The notes beneath the pieces are model-generated. The model was not told the origin of the DNA and made no database searches. It saw only the letters and a program-made list of their open reading frames with translations. A stretch of DNA of 64,000 nucleotides from Emiliania huxleyi CCMP1516 (taxonomy: Eukaryota > Haptophyta > Isochrysidales > Noelaerhabdaceae). The DNA lies in assembly GCF_000372725.1 (NCBI RefSeq), contig NW_005199926.1, positions 13,189 through 77,188 on the forward strand. The letters are read 5' to 3'. The stretch's first letter is position 1. The number at the start of each line of letters is the position of its first letter. The position numbers and the translations under genes were made by a program. Positions 19,900-30,813 of this stretch are shown piece by piece.

Positions 19900-20456
19900 T
19901 TCTTAGCCGTGCTGTATCGATGCACGCACAGCCGGACGCCCCGGGGCGCGCAAAGAAATTTCGCAGTTGATCTGTGAGGGTCCGCCCGCAGGCGCATTTT
20001 GTATACCGAGGCGGTGCCCGGTATCTAGAAAGATGGGATTTCGATTAAGTTTGGCTCCTACCCACACTCAGCCCTCCCACAGCGCCGGCCGCGCGCGCAA
20101 ATCTGAAGGAGAAAATGCAGTGCCCCTGCATCGTCCATCGAAACGGTCACGATGCATGAGGACTGCAGCGCGAGGAGGGCATTTAGCCAACTGCTGTGGA
20201 TTGCGGATACGGAGGAGCAGGACCCGAGAGGCCGAGCGGCTCGGACGCGGACTCTGAAAAACTGCTGAATGGCAATTGGGCGTTCTGGCTGTACATTATA
20301 ATGTAACACGGTCTGGCCCTCGCCATTCTGATCATTCCTGGGACCCAGGTGGCCGGCCGGGTAAACGGGTATACCCGAGAAATGCCCGGGGTCGCCATGG
20401 GTTTGTGGACTGGACTTCAACGGCACCGGCACCGCTCACCCCCCAACTCATAAGGT
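19900..20456. other. Intergenic, with dispersed-repeat copy and hairpin
   Basis: No gene is supported. About 20125-20225 is related to 25560-25660 (shared CATCGAAA, GCATGAGGA and GCGGATACGGAGGAGCAGG-like blocks). At about 20360-20395 there is a CGGGTAAACGGGTATACCCG-type hairpin similar in character to those near 17770 and 30250. Confidence 0.45.
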
Positions 20457-21485
20457 TCACGAGTTGCTACTGTCAGAGTTGGTCTCCGCCACATCAGTAG
20501 CGCTACTGTCATCCGAGCTGTCCGTCCCCACGTCCGTCCCCAGGAACCCATACTGCTCCAGCGGCGACGGTCCCTCTGCGGCTGGCCGTGCCCCGTGCTC
20601 GACGAGGAGATTGTATACGACACGCACGCTCCTGATGCTCCGATCACGGTTACGACCGGCAGCTTTGAGCAACCAAAGGTTTCGGACGCAGAGCCAGGAG
20701 AGGATGCAGAAGCTCCCCACCTTCAGCTTCAGGTCCGCGCCCTCTGCAAGTGCGCGATGCCATTTTTGCACCCAGCTGGGTCGGCGCGTTTGAATCCGCT
20801 CCGCCATGAACCAGAGCGCCGCGGTCGGTCCGAGCTCACGCAGCAGCTTGTGACTCCACGCTCCATTGTAGCGGATCATCGTGCCGTCGACTTTCTCAGA
20901 GCCGAGCCAGACGTAATGGAACCGGGAGAGACGCACGGCGCCGCTACGAGATAGAAACACCAGATCCTTGGTAAGCTCATCGAGCTGCTGCAGATGCAGC
21001 CACCCTGCTGCGTCACCAGTTGGCATCCGAATCTCTAGCTGCTCCAGCAGCGGCCACAAAGGCAGAAGCATGAGCAGCCGACCAACGCTCCCAAAGCCGA
21101 AGCCGGACACCTCGACCGCCCTCAGCGCGGCAAGCCGAACTGCCCACGACTGCGGCGCCATCAGCGAGGCGTGGCACGATAGCACGCCTTCTGTGTCCCG
21201 ACCGCCGCCATGCAGGACAAGCTCGCTCAACCCAGACAGGAGCGCGCGGTGGCGGGACGAGCATTCAAAGAAGGAGAGCGCGTCGCACAATCTTTTTTCG
21301 GCGGCCCAAAGATACTGGCCTACGAGGTGCAGCACCTCGTCTGGCAGCGCGTCGAAAGAGGTTGCGGTCTCAGCCAAGGGCTCCTCGGCGAGCATGCTCC
21401 CAGTGATCCAAGTGTCGCTTGCCACGGTTTCTCTCCAGCCAGAACAAGAAGAAAGCTGAATATGCAAACCGTTACGCAAAAGCAT
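20457..21485 (-). CDS. F-box-like protein, tentative
   Basis: The 342-residue protein has an F-box-like segment at about residues 43-85 (FDALPDEVLHLVGQYL followed by a helical stretch). F-box proteins recruit substrates to SCF ubiquitin ligases. The middle holds leucine-rich stretches (LAALRAVEVSGFGFGSVGRLL, LPLWPLLEQLEIRMP) that resemble degenerate leucine-rich repeats, a common F-box partner. Near 300, RVVYNLLVEHGARP resembles part of an ankyrin repeat. The last 20 residues are Ser/Asp-rich. The likely start is the Met before LAEEPLAETATSF (residue 31), since the preceding residues look unrelated. The family assignment rests on a short segment. Confidence 0.5.
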   Translation of the reverse strand: MLLRNGLHIQLSSCSGWRETVASDTWITGSMLAEEPLAETATSFDALPDEVLHLVGQYLWAAEKRLCDALSFFECSSRHRALLSGLSELVLHGGGRDTEGVLSCHASLMAPQSWAVRLAALRAVEVSGFGFGSVGRLLMLLPLWPLLEQLEIRMPTGDAAGWLHLQQLDELTKDLVFLSRSGAVRLSRFHYVWLGSEKVDGTMIRYNGAWSHKLLRELGPTAALWFMAERIQTRRPSWVQKWHRALAEGADLKLKVGSFCILSWLCVRNLWLLKAAGRNRDRSIRSVRVVYNLLVEHGARPAAEGPSPLEQYGFLGTDVGTDSSDDSSATDVAETNSDSSNS

Positions 21486-22249
21486 GCGCGACTTGCACTC
21501 TTTCGTGCCACTCGCTCGCCGGTGCGCGGGGCATGGCCTCCCGCGCGGCTCGCGCTCACTCGGCCTGCCTCCGCCTCACGGCTGGCTGAGCACGCCATGG
21601 GTCCGCCTGGTGCGGCGCTGCTTGCTCGCTGCGCTGCACAAAGCTGCGAGAAGCAGGGTGACCTCCTGAGCTTGAGCATTGCGCAGCGCGGCTGCTGGTG
21701 CTCGAGGGCGGCCGTGTGTGGTGGCGTGAGGGCCTGATTGGTGGTGACCTCGTGCTGCATCAGCGTGCGCAGCATGCTCCCTCACCCGGTGCTGAGACAT
21801 GCTGGTGGGCGACTGGCGCCAGCTTCTCAGTGCTGTCCTTTGCGTTGTGCAGCATGTCGCAATACTCCTGACCGGCGCGGGGTGCGTCGTGCCGCGAGTG
21901 GAGCGAGAGGCTCGAGGTGCGCGGCTGTCGGTCAACCCTGCGGCGCATGCGCGCCGCCAAGGCTGCTCGACAGGCGACTGGCATTGTGGCGACGCGGTCG
22001 CCGTTACTCCAACTTGCTTTGCCGATCAAAAGCGCCCGTCCTTTGCTTTTTAGCCGCCGAAATTTAGCTTGCTGTTTTTCCTTTATAGGCGTCTGCAACT
22101 TCCAAGCTGCGTATTCTTGCATTATCGTGGAGTAGTACAGGTACTCCGTGGGGGCAGTGTGTATTCTCGTAACATGTGCGTATTCTCGTATCACTGGCTC
22201 CGAGTAGAAAAAGAAAGAAAACATCTTAGAGCGTGGTGTCCGTGTCCAC

Positions 22250-22366
22250 TAGCTCCGAGTAGAGGGGGCGTTCTGCAGTTAAGGGGAAACCCGGTACACG
22301 GAGCCCTCTCGGAGAGTATTCTTTAGCTCCGAGTAGAGGGGGCGTTCCGCAGCTAGGGGGACCCAC
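22250..22366 (+). repeat. Direct repeat pair, about 74-bp spacing
   Basis: Two near-identical stretches begin TAGCTCCGAGTAGAGGGGGC at 22250 and 22324. A third partial relative (GGCTCCGAGTAGA) starts near 22196. Confidence 0.7.
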
Positions 22367-22510
22367 AGCGCGAGGGAAAAAATCCGCCGCTGGGGGAAAC
22401 CCCGAGCGCAGAACTAACCCTCGGAGACCCGTGTTTACTTTACGGCCCTTGCCCTGCGAACGCGCACCCCCAGGGCTCTAGGGCTCTCTTGCCCGCAACC
22501 CGATGCCAAT

Positions 22511-22593
22511 CATCCGGCCCGCTGGGTGCGCTTCTTAGCTCCCCGGCCCTGGATGTGCGGTTAATGACTGCACTCCAAGTGCTCCAAGTACGC
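22511..22593 (-). repeat. Dispersed repeat, copy B
   Basis: On the reverse strand it reads ACTTGGAGCACTTGGAGTGC, then CCGCACATCCAGGGCCGGGG, then GCTAAGAAGCGCACCCAGCG. It shares both ends with the interrupted copy at 5913-6152 and most of its length with 48156-48230. Confidence 0.75.
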
Positions 22594-22960
22594 CAGTAGA
22601 GCTCTATTGCAATATCGCGGTGAGTGTGCAACACCCTTCAAGAAAATACGTCCTGGCGCTGTGCGCTGGTTCACAGTGCGCCTAGATGCCTGGACTGTTG
22701 CCCCTGGCTGTTTTTTTGTGAGTTGTGTGTGACACGCTGGCGCGATAACTGGAGAATTTTACAGCAATCCTAGAAATTAAAATCGACCACACCCTCCCGG
22801 CGGCAACCGACCCGCCGAACAAAACTCTCTGCCGGGGCGCAGGGCGTGTGTCTATGTCGTTCCCTCAGACTTTAGAGTCATACGAGCCTCTGCGACCAGA
22901 ACTCAATCACACATTGCCGCCCTCTGAGTTGACAACAGTCAACACGCTACACGGCCCCAT

Positions 22961-24224
22961 CTAGGCGTGCATGCACCAGCTCGCTCTCCGGCTGCACCAA
23001 ACCGCGATAAGGGCCACAGGTCCGCATGTCCAGAAGAGGAACTCCGTTCCTGCCCCCCCCCCCCCCCCCGCCCGCCCAGCCGCATCGGCACTCCTCTTAC
23101 ATGCTGCCTGGTGGCGCAGGGAGTGCGAGAAGCCGCCGGACAGAAAGTCGGCGGGAGGCGCTTCTAGCGCCTCGACCCACGGGTCTCCAGTGTTCCTTAC
23201 CCAGAGCTGCGAGGGGGAGTACCTTGGTTTCGGCTGGTGGAAGAGGCTGACGACTGCCGCAACGATCCCAGCTATTGCGAGGCCAACGGCGAGGACGAGC
23301 ATATAAGCTTGGGAAAGGCGAGAGTCAAGGAGCCGCCCGAAGTTGACATCCAGTACCCGAAGGCGTGAAGAACGAGGTAGATCTCGGCGGCGTCTGCGGT
23401 GATCTGGATGATCGCCGTCGGGCCACCTCGTAATCCCGGTCATTCTCTCCCAGGAAAGCGAACGCGTAAAACCCCATCATGAAGATGCCGCCGACCGCTC
23501 GGGTGTGAGGTCGGTTGGAAGCAAACAAGCTGGAGAGCTCGTCAACGGACCTCGCGGCTCCGGCCAATAAGACTCCCTTCTCGAGGTTGCGCATCAGGTC
23601 GTCGCTTACGTCCTCCGCCGCCTCTAGGTACGCCACCCACTCGTTCCTCGCGAATTCGCGCACCTCTGTCGACCAGTTGGCGTACTGCTCACGTGCAGCC
23701 GCCTGTTCTCCATCGGCGATGATGCCGTGGAGGATGTCGCTCAGAACGTTTTGCATGTACGGGCGGATGAAGCTGACGGCAAGCGTCGTGTTCATCGCGG
23801 ATGGATTGTACCGCGCGTGTGCCAGCTCGCTATCCGCGTTGCCCAGCTGGTAGTGAAGCGCGGTCGCAAAGTCCGAGACGTGGACCTCGCAGGAATCTGG
23901 GAACTCGTCGCAAAATGGCGGTGGCGCTGGGGGTGGTGGCGGCTGCGGCGGCTGCCGCGGGCTCGGCTGGGGAACGACGCAGCACTCGTCCATCCCTATC
24001 GCGCCGTGACCATGGTGCTCGAAAGGGAGAGGGGCCAGCGCAACAAAGCGCTCTCCAAAGTCGTTCGTCCACAGGCAGATATCCTTCTCCACCTCAGCCG
24101 CGGTGAAGAAGTAGTTGTCTGGTGCCGCGCGGACCATCGCGCTGCAAAGCACTGCTCCGAGATTTCGAGACATCTGCGACCAGAGATGTGCCATCGGGCG
24201 CACTCGGTGCATGTGGCCAGGCAC
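22961..24224 (-). CDS. Cys/Pro-rich single-pass membrane protein (3' exons; 5' end unresolved)
   Basis: I do not recognise this gene. One exon runs from 23357 up to at least about 24200 and a last exon covers 22961-23308; the proposed 48-nt GT-AG intron (23309-23356) joins phase 1 ends. The upstream exon has a proline run beside a Cys-rich segment (PPPFCDEFPDSCEVH), like the Pro-rich Cys modules common in secreted algal proteins, then a helical ectodomain. The last exon starts with a transmembrane helix (AYMLVLAVGLAIAGIVAAVV). Further coding-like, Cys- and Pro-rich segments on the same strand (PPIGADPSECLATCTECARW near 24250; DDYYCTYESGCKSFDP near 25000) suggest the gene starts near 25400-25480. 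It is probably a type I surface protein. Confidence 0.5.
23309..23356 (-). other. Proposed intron (GT-AG) in the Cys/Pro-rich membrane protein gene
   Basis: A 48-nt interval starting GTACTGG and ending CCCAAG on the minus strand. Removing it keeps one frame from the ectodomain into the transmembrane helix. Confidence 0.5.
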
Positions 24225-25559
24225 TCAGACGGGTCGGCACCGATTGGCGGCGCGCTCGGAGGGCTCGGAGGGAGTGGCGGGAGCGGTGGCATCCAGAAGT
24301 GCGCGTCCCCCTGATGGTGCTCACCGAGAGTCGCGTTCCGAATCTGGACCTTGACCGCGTCACTCCGCGCGTCTTCGCGCGGGCGGAGCGCATGCGCACC
24401 CAGGCCGCTCGCGCGCCGTCGCGCAGAGTCGCGCGTTGCTGACGCAAGAGGCCGTGGGCGAGCTGCTCCCACTTGATCGCAGGAGCAGCCGCAGGTGCCG
24501 CAGCCTTGTGCTGCAGGAAGTTCTCGAGCCGGCGCGCGCGGCTGGCCTTCGAGCCGGCGCGCGCGGCTGGCCTTGCCGCCGCGCGCACGCCGCTTTGGCG
24601 CCGCGGGAGCGATCTTGTTGCTCACCGTCAGCACGCCGCACGCCTCCTCAGAGGCCTTGCCCACCTCTCCAGATGTTCCGAGGACGCCACCCGGCATGGC
24701 CGGTCCTGTCGTGGCGTGGAGCCTTGATGACGCTGCGACCGCGTGCAAGCACGAGCCCAGGATCGTGCGTGAGCACGCTCGCAAGGCGGACGGTATGGCA
24801 AGGCCAGCTCCGTGGCCGTGGGCTCAGCGAAGAGTACAGCCACCCATTCAAGTCCAAAAAAGAACTCGGTGGGCAAAGCGAAAATCGTTCATGTTGGCCG
24901 CGTGGTGAAAATGGAGAGAGCGAAATGGTCCGCGCGACGCACGTTCGAGTCGGCTGGGCAGCTTGGGTCGACTGGAGTCAGCGGGTCGAAGGATTTGCAG
25001 CCCGACTCGTAGGTGCAGTAATAGTCGTCGAACATGTCGTCCGAGCGAAAGCTTTCCCCCATCGGCCGGTCGTCGTTGTCACGGTGACCGACTGCAGCGA
25101 CGCTACTGGGATCCAGGTGGGAAAGTAGTCGTTCGAGAGTCTGCCTGAGAGCGCGAGCGGAGGTGAGGCTGAGGTCGCGACTGTAAGGGCGCGCAATGCA
25201 GCCCCCGGTAGAAACGGGTGCCCCACAACGCGTCCGGCATGACGAGCTGTCGACGGAGACTGGGGTCTCAACGCGGAGTCCTGAGTGAGGACCTTCATTG
25301 GTGCCGGGAGCGAGTGGGGTTTCAGCCGACGACGCCGACGAACGCTGTGAGAGAGAATCAGATACGAAAGGGAAAGTGTGCATGACAGCCGACAGCGCGG
25401 TACGCGCCGGGTAGGAATCGACGGCGAGCGCGAGCCACACGTTCCATGCCTTGACACACACTTGTTCCCCAATATAATGGTTAATGGTGCCCGCGCGCCG
25501 CCCATTTTTTCTCTGTTTCTAGAGGAGAAGAAAAAGAACGTGGGCGGCTACGGCCGCGG

Positions 25560-25660
25560 TGCATCGAAAGCAAAACGGTCGTGATGGCATGAGGAGCAGC
25601 GAGGGCCCAGGCAGGCAACTGCTGGAGCGAACATGCGATACGGAGGAGCAGGGGGAGCCG
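25560..25660 (+). repeat. Dispersed repeat, second copy of the 20125-20225 family
   Basis: It shares ordered blocks with 20125-20225: CATCGAAA, a CGGTC.TGAT piece, GCATGAGGA, AACTGCTG and GCGATACGGAGGAGCAGG. The copies are diverged, and neither carries a gene. Confidence 0.5.
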
Positions 25661-25718
25661 AGAGCAGGCAACGAGAGCCCGGCGAGCGACGTCCCCTCAC
25701 TTGTAACTGCGTCGCACG

Positions 25719-28700
25719 TCACGCCCCGCCTCGCGCGACGGCTCTGGCCGAGCGTCCGTAAATGTCAGTGCAGGGGCTCCACTCGTCCTCGCCCCGCGCG
25801 ATTTGCATGCCGCGAAGACCGTCGCGCTCGTAGCAGACGGACCGAGCAAAAGGTGTGAGCAGGTTGCCTACCACGGCGCTCGCCGCGGCGCAGACATGCA
25901 CCTCCACGAGCTCAAGCCCGTGCGTGGTCCGACCCTCGACGTCCTCGACGAGGACCCGCCCTGCTGGCGGCAGGAGGGCCCGCGTGCGGAGAAGCTTCGT
26001 AAAGTGGCGTCTTGCCAAGGCGCGGACGTCGCGTGCGTCGGCCGTCGCTAGCAGCGTCGGCTCGTCCGGGGGCAGGAGCTGGGCGGCGCGGGCAAAGATG
26101 CGGCCGCCGTTGGCCTTCAGGTCCGCGTCGGACACGTGCAAGCAGTTGAACCCGCCCTTCGCGCGCAGGGCGGCCGTGACACGCGCGATGAGATTGGCGT
26201 ACTCACTCGCCGGCCGCAGCGCTGCGCGGAACGCGCCGTCAAAGGCCGCTTGCTCCGTGGCGTCGCCCGCCTTTCGTACTCGATGGTAGAGACGGTCAAA
26301 GGAGAGGAAGCGCTCGTTCGACCACGGCTGCAGCCACTGGCGGAGGCGCTTGCCGCTCGCTCCCACGGAACCAGCAGCAAAGATGGCCGCGGTCTCATTG
26401 GACTGGGCCTTCGGGCTCTCAGCCAGCGAGATGTGGAAGCGACGCGGAGGCGGCAGCCGCCGGGCGAAGGCGGCCTCGCGGGGGCAGGAGAAGTGTGACT
26501 TGACGAGGCTAGGAACAGCAAAGTGTGGGATATCTGCGAGAGCTGAGACACCTCGCGGTGGTCGGGAAAGGCGGCGGCAAAAGCGGCATAGTCATAGAGG
26601 CCGGCGAGGGTGGTGGGGCGGGAGTGGCGCTCGCTGGCCCAGAACCGCGGCAAGACGAGCGTCCGCCGCAGGGAGCGCGCGAGCAGCAGCGCCGAGCGGA
26701 GCGCTCCTCGCTGGCGGTAAAGTGCGCTGTCCACCGAGCTGTTTGCCTCATAGCCGAGCCAGCGGCCCTTCTCATCGCTTGGCCCAGGATCGTGCCAGAG
26801 CCGTCGTTCTTTGAGCTGGTACCTGCACAGTTGCAACAGCGGGCGGTTGGTGCGGCTTCAGCCCTGGCCGTGGCGACGACCGAGGCGGAACCTACGTCCC
26901 AACACGAGGAGAGCTCGGACGGGACCGGCAACGCCATCGCCGGCACTGTATGGGTTGTGTAGCGCCGCAGCGTCTCGACGTTGTCGCACGGCGCGTCTCC
27001 GCCCCGCAGGTGCGGCCAGCTCGCCCGCAGCATCACCACCGCGGCAGGCGCGTCGCTGTCATTACGCCGCGCTCGCCACAGCAATGAGAGTGGCCGTCGG
27101 AACGCAAGAAAGCCGTTTGGAAAAAGAGCAGGCTCGAGGAGTCGCCACCGCACGCTGGTATCAGCTGACGGCGCTCGTGCCGCCATCGGTGCCGCCACGG
27201 TCGCCGCAGCGGTCGGTGGCTGCGGGAGCCCGAGCGCGGCCGCGAGGATGGCGAGCACCGACGGCGCACCGAACTTGCCACCGAGCTGCTGAGCCGCTGC
27301 CTCAACGATCCGCTTGTGCAAGTCGTCCACGAAGCGCAGTGCCGTCGGTCCAAAGTAGCCGATCCCAAGCGAGGCGCACGGCCACAACGACAAGTCGATG
27401 GAGCTATTCACCCGCATGCCACCTCCGCCGCACAAGCTGCGCCCGTCGGGCCACTCACTCAAGAGGAGTAGCTCGTACGGGCGGCTCAAGCGCGCATCTC
27501 CAATCGCGTGCGCCTCTGCCGGCCTCTGCTCCTCCGCGCGCTGCAGCGGGTCGAGCCGGCCTGCCAAGAGCTGATCGATGGACGGCCACGGGTTGCGCAG
27601 CGCCACCGCGTCGACGTCACACGCGAGAACTGCGAGTTGTGTACGAGAGAGGAGCAGCTGAATCGCTCTGAGGCGCTGGGCAGTGAGAGAAAGCCCCTCG
27701 GGAGAGGCTGCCGACGCGAGGATAGAGGAGGATCGGCGATTAGTAGCGCGCCCAACCACAACCTGCCCAACTGGGGGCTCGAAGGCGCACGCCTCACGAG
27801 CAACGACGTTCGTCGCCCGCTGAAGCTGCACGTAGACCGAAGCGTCGAGGGCGACGAGCAGCCATCCGGTCATGCCAAGATCGGTCAGCGAGGCTGCCCA
27901 GTTGAGAGCAAAGTCGAACATGTCCGAGGTGGCGAATCCGAGCAAAAGCCGCCCGCTGCTGGCGCGAGCCAGCGCGGAGCTGACGAGCGCTTCCTCAGCC
28001 GCATCCGCAGAGAGGGGTGGACCGGAGGGCCCAAGCGCCGCCGTTGCTACGGCTGTCTCTGCCGTGTCGCCCTCAGACGCGTCGCCCTTGCCGCCGTCCA
28101 TGCCGGTGGCTGCGCGCCAGGCGACGCCAAAAGAGCTTGCCGCAGGCCGCGAGGCGTTGGTTGTGTGCAGCAGCACTGCGTCGGCGAAACGGCTCCGCCC
28201 GCCTCGCAAGCTCAGCCGCTCTGCGCCCACGTCGGCGATAGCTGCGGTGGCGACGAAGCGGCGCGAAAAGTCGCGCCGGCGCGCCTCGGCGTACCCTCGC
28301 CAGAGGAGAGAGAGCGCCTTTGAGAATGGCTCGCCTAGAGAGCCGAGGGCCACGAGTGCGAAGGGGAGAGATGGCCCTGAGGCACCACCAGGACGGGAGT
28401 GCCGGAGAGCGTGCTTGAGCGCCACTCAAGTACGTATGTGCGAAAGCTGTCGCTCTGCGCCGCGTATACGGCGGCCGGGCCCAGGTACCGCTCATCGCGA
28501 GCGGCGCTCCCAGCGGCGCAAGGGCCCCCTCTCGCGGGACTTGGTGACCAGCCACCGACTCGGTCGCAGTCCATCAGCAGAGGAGAGCCCACGACCCATG
28601 CCGCAGGGAGGAGCTCGGCCTCACACGAGAGCGCCTACGTGTAGGGCGACCGTCGACAGTTGGATCTTGAGGCCGACGTGGGCGCCGCAGCTGCGAGGAG

Positions 28701-29442
28701 GGGCCGGCAGCCAGCCCGGCCTCAGCGGTCGCGCCGCAGCCGGAAGCCACAAGAGGCGTGCCTGTGCTGTCTCAGGTGCGAGCACTTAGAGTCTGAGAAG
28801 CGCTGGGGAGCGCGAGAGGGGGTGGTGCAATGGGTCGTGTGGAAGGTGCGCCTGGCGGGTGGAGGCAAGCTCGACGGCCGCGATGAAGACGCCGTTGGAG
28901 AGCAGCTCATCGCCGGCGGCGCCCGCGCCATCCCACTCGAGGTAAGACGCCCATGCGGTGCCTGCCAGCCACACACGCGGCTCTTGCAGCCTCACGCCGC
29001 TCGAGCCGCTCCTCTCGTTGCCCTTGACGCTCGCTAGCCGGCGGAGCTCGACCCGGCCGAGCAGCTCGACCCTGCCAAGGCACCGCTCCAGCGAGACCGC
29101 CCGCTCCGCCAACACGCGCCCAAGCTGCGCCAAGGGCACTTCGCCGCCCGCCGGCCATGCGAACACGGCGCCAGCGAGGGTCGGCTCGGCTCGATTGTCT
29201 GAGCACGGTGGCACCGCGCGCCATCTTCCCAGCGTGGCGTCGATTGCAGCCTCGGCGGCCGCGCGCCCTCCGAGCAGTGGGACGACGACGACGAGCGGTG
29301 CGTCGCAGGTCGCAGTGGGCGGGCGGGTCGCGCGAGCCGTGTTCTGCGGCCGGCTGGGCAAGAGGCTGTAGAGCCAGCCGAGCTGTGCGGCGGCGAGGAG
29401 GAGGGCGGCAGTGGCGGGCAGCCCTCCCCCCCGTGCGCACAT
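25719..29442 (-). CDS. Golgi-type glycosyltransferase: nucleotide-diphospho-sugar transferase domain plus second domain
   Basis: Three 3' exons are resolved: 26906-28425 or shorter at its 5' side, 26552-26822 and 25719-26498, with introns of 83 and 53 nt (GT-AG). The first part matches the nucleotide-diphospho-sugar transferase family typified by GT77 enzymes: FATSDMFDFALNWAASL, then LAVLACDVDAVALRNPWP with the acidic DxD-type motif. The second part has GALRSALLLARSLRRTLVLP and later EVHVCAAASAVVGNLLTPFA, features seen in O-fucosyltransferase-like folds and in the C-terminal region of some algal GT77 proteins. Upstream, ATG 29442 opens a frame with an N-terminal hydrophobic anchor (ATAALLLAAAQLGWLYSLL), as expected for a type II Golgi enzyme. 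Several short exons between about 28330 and 28740 (one reads VVGSPLLMDCDRVGGW) must join these; their borders are not settled. It probably glycosylates surface or wall proteins. Confidence 0.72.
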
Positions 29443-29849
29443 ATTCGTGGCCCTCCAGCGCAGTGGGGGAGCGGGGCGCTGGATTGGCCTAGGGAGGAGG
29501 GCCGCACGCGAGGCCGGCCGTACACGCGCTGCTACTCGTGTCACGCGAACAACAGCCGCGCGGCCGCGACGGGCACTCCATACAAACAGAGAGAGTACAA
29601 ACAAGCTCAGATGATTTCTCACAGCAGACAGGAAAGAATTTAAACAAAGGAACTCTCTCTCACAGCACACAGGCTCGACACAGGTGCGAACTGGCGCGTG
29701 CTAGTACTATCACCGGCACACAGGAAAGAACGAGAGGAGGAAGTGACAAGGGAGAGAACGACGAGAGTGGGACGACCGCGAGGTGGCATGAAGGTTGCAG
29801 CGAGAAGCGGCGAGAGACTGCGAAGAGAGATAGGAAGAGGCAGACTCCC
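29443..29849. other. No gene seen; GAGA-rich, holds first half of a 95-bp direct repeat
   Basis: The sequence is purine-rich. A block starting GAACGACGAGAGTGGGACGA (about 29757-29845) recurs at about 29968-30062, so the CTTT-tailed repeat at 29850-29962 lies exactly between two copies. Confidence 0.5.
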
Positions 29850-29962
29850 TAGGGTGGGCGACGGCTAGCGCATCACACACCTCTCCTTAAAATCCCTGTG
29901 TGGTGGCGGCGTGCCGTCCTCCCATCCCTCCCTTGGGTTGCCTGTTTTCTTTCTTTCTTTTA
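29850..29962 (+). mobile_element. CTTT-tailed retroposon-like repeat, copy 2
   Basis: It begins near AGGGTGGGCGACGGCTAGCG, contains CTCTCCTTAAAATCCCTGTG and CCATCCCTCCCTTGGGTTGC, and ends in a (CTTT)n tract followed by AG. It is over 90 percent like 30493-30604 by eye and matches 16176-16256 in reverse. No reading frame is carried. Confidence 0.7.
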
Positions 29963-30067
29963 GGAAAGAACGACGAGAGTGGGACGACCGCGAGGTGGCA
30001 TGAAGGTTGCAGCGAGAATCGGCGAGACCGAGAGACTGCGAAGAGAGATAGGAAGAGGCGGATTGGC

Positions 30068-30475
30068 CTGTATATACTTTTCCGGAAAACAAAAAGGAAA
30101 ACAGAGGGTCCCCAGCACTTTGCGTTTCCGGAAATTTCCAGGGGGTGTTTGGTGCTCCATTCTGGAAACTCGCGAGTTTCCCTGAGTCTGAGAGCTGGTC
30201 TGGGGCAAAATCTGACGCAAAATTGAGGAAATCGGCACGATACCCAGGCGGTCGCAGGGTATTTTCCAGGGATACCCGGGGTTTTCCAGGTATACCCGCA
30301 AAATACCCGGTATTTTGCCGATTTGGCTGATTTTGGGCCCAAACTAGCCTCAGACTCGGCTCAGAGCCCGGAAAATTTGATGGTTTCCCCGGGAAAATAG
30401 AGAGGAAAAGAGAGGGTGCTGTAGAGAAAAAAGGAAAGGAAAAGAGACGGGGTGCGAGAGGAAAAGTATATACAG
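30068..30475. mobile_element. MITE-like element with 16-bp inverted ends
   Basis: Perfect terminal inverted repeats, CTGTATATACTTTTCC at 30068-30083 and its complement at 30460-30475, bound a 408-bp segment with no gene. The outer neighbours also agree imperfectly (GGC / GCC). The interior has purine-rich arms next to each end and several hairpins built from TACCCGG / CCGGGTA units at about 30235-30320. No transposase is present, so it would need one from elsewhere. Confidence 0.6.
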
Positions 30476-30492
30476 CCTAAGAGGCGGACGCC

Positions 30493-30604
30493 CAAGGGTG
30501 GTCGACGGCTAGCGCACCACACCCCTCTCCTTAAAATCCCTGTGTGGTGGCGGCGTGCCGTCCTCCCATCCCTCCCTTGGGTGTCCCTTTTCTTTCTTTT
30601 TAGG
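30493..30604 (+). mobile_element. CTTT-tailed retroposon-like repeat, copy 3
   Basis: Nearly the same sequence as 29850-29962, ending in CTTTCTTTTTAG. It is followed by GGCTCGACACAGGCGCGGACTG, which also occurs, diverged, at about 29671, so the surrounding region is itself duplicated. Confidence 0.7.
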
Positions 30605-30813
30605 CTCGACACAGGCGCGGACTGGCACGTGCTGGACCACTATGTCAAAACCCCACTGAGAAATTATAAATTTCTCTAGAGCTGGTGCCGCCACTAGATG
30701 AAATGCTCCACTGGGCCCCCGGAACACGCCTGCGCGGCGGGCGAGCAGTGAAGAGGCGCGGAAAGCTGATTTTTTTACTTTTGGACGCATTTCGGGCTCC
30801 GTACTGGTTGACG

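Larger units (their letters stand above)
21486..22960. other. Gene-poor stretch with short direct repeats
   Basis: No gene is supported. It contains a direct repeat of about 40 bp (22250-22292 and 22324-22366, starting TAGCTCCGAGTAGAGGGGGC), a related shorter piece at about 22195, and dispersed repeat copy B at 22511-22593. Open frames at 21484-22224 on both strands overlap heavily and have no family signature. Confidence 0.4.
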
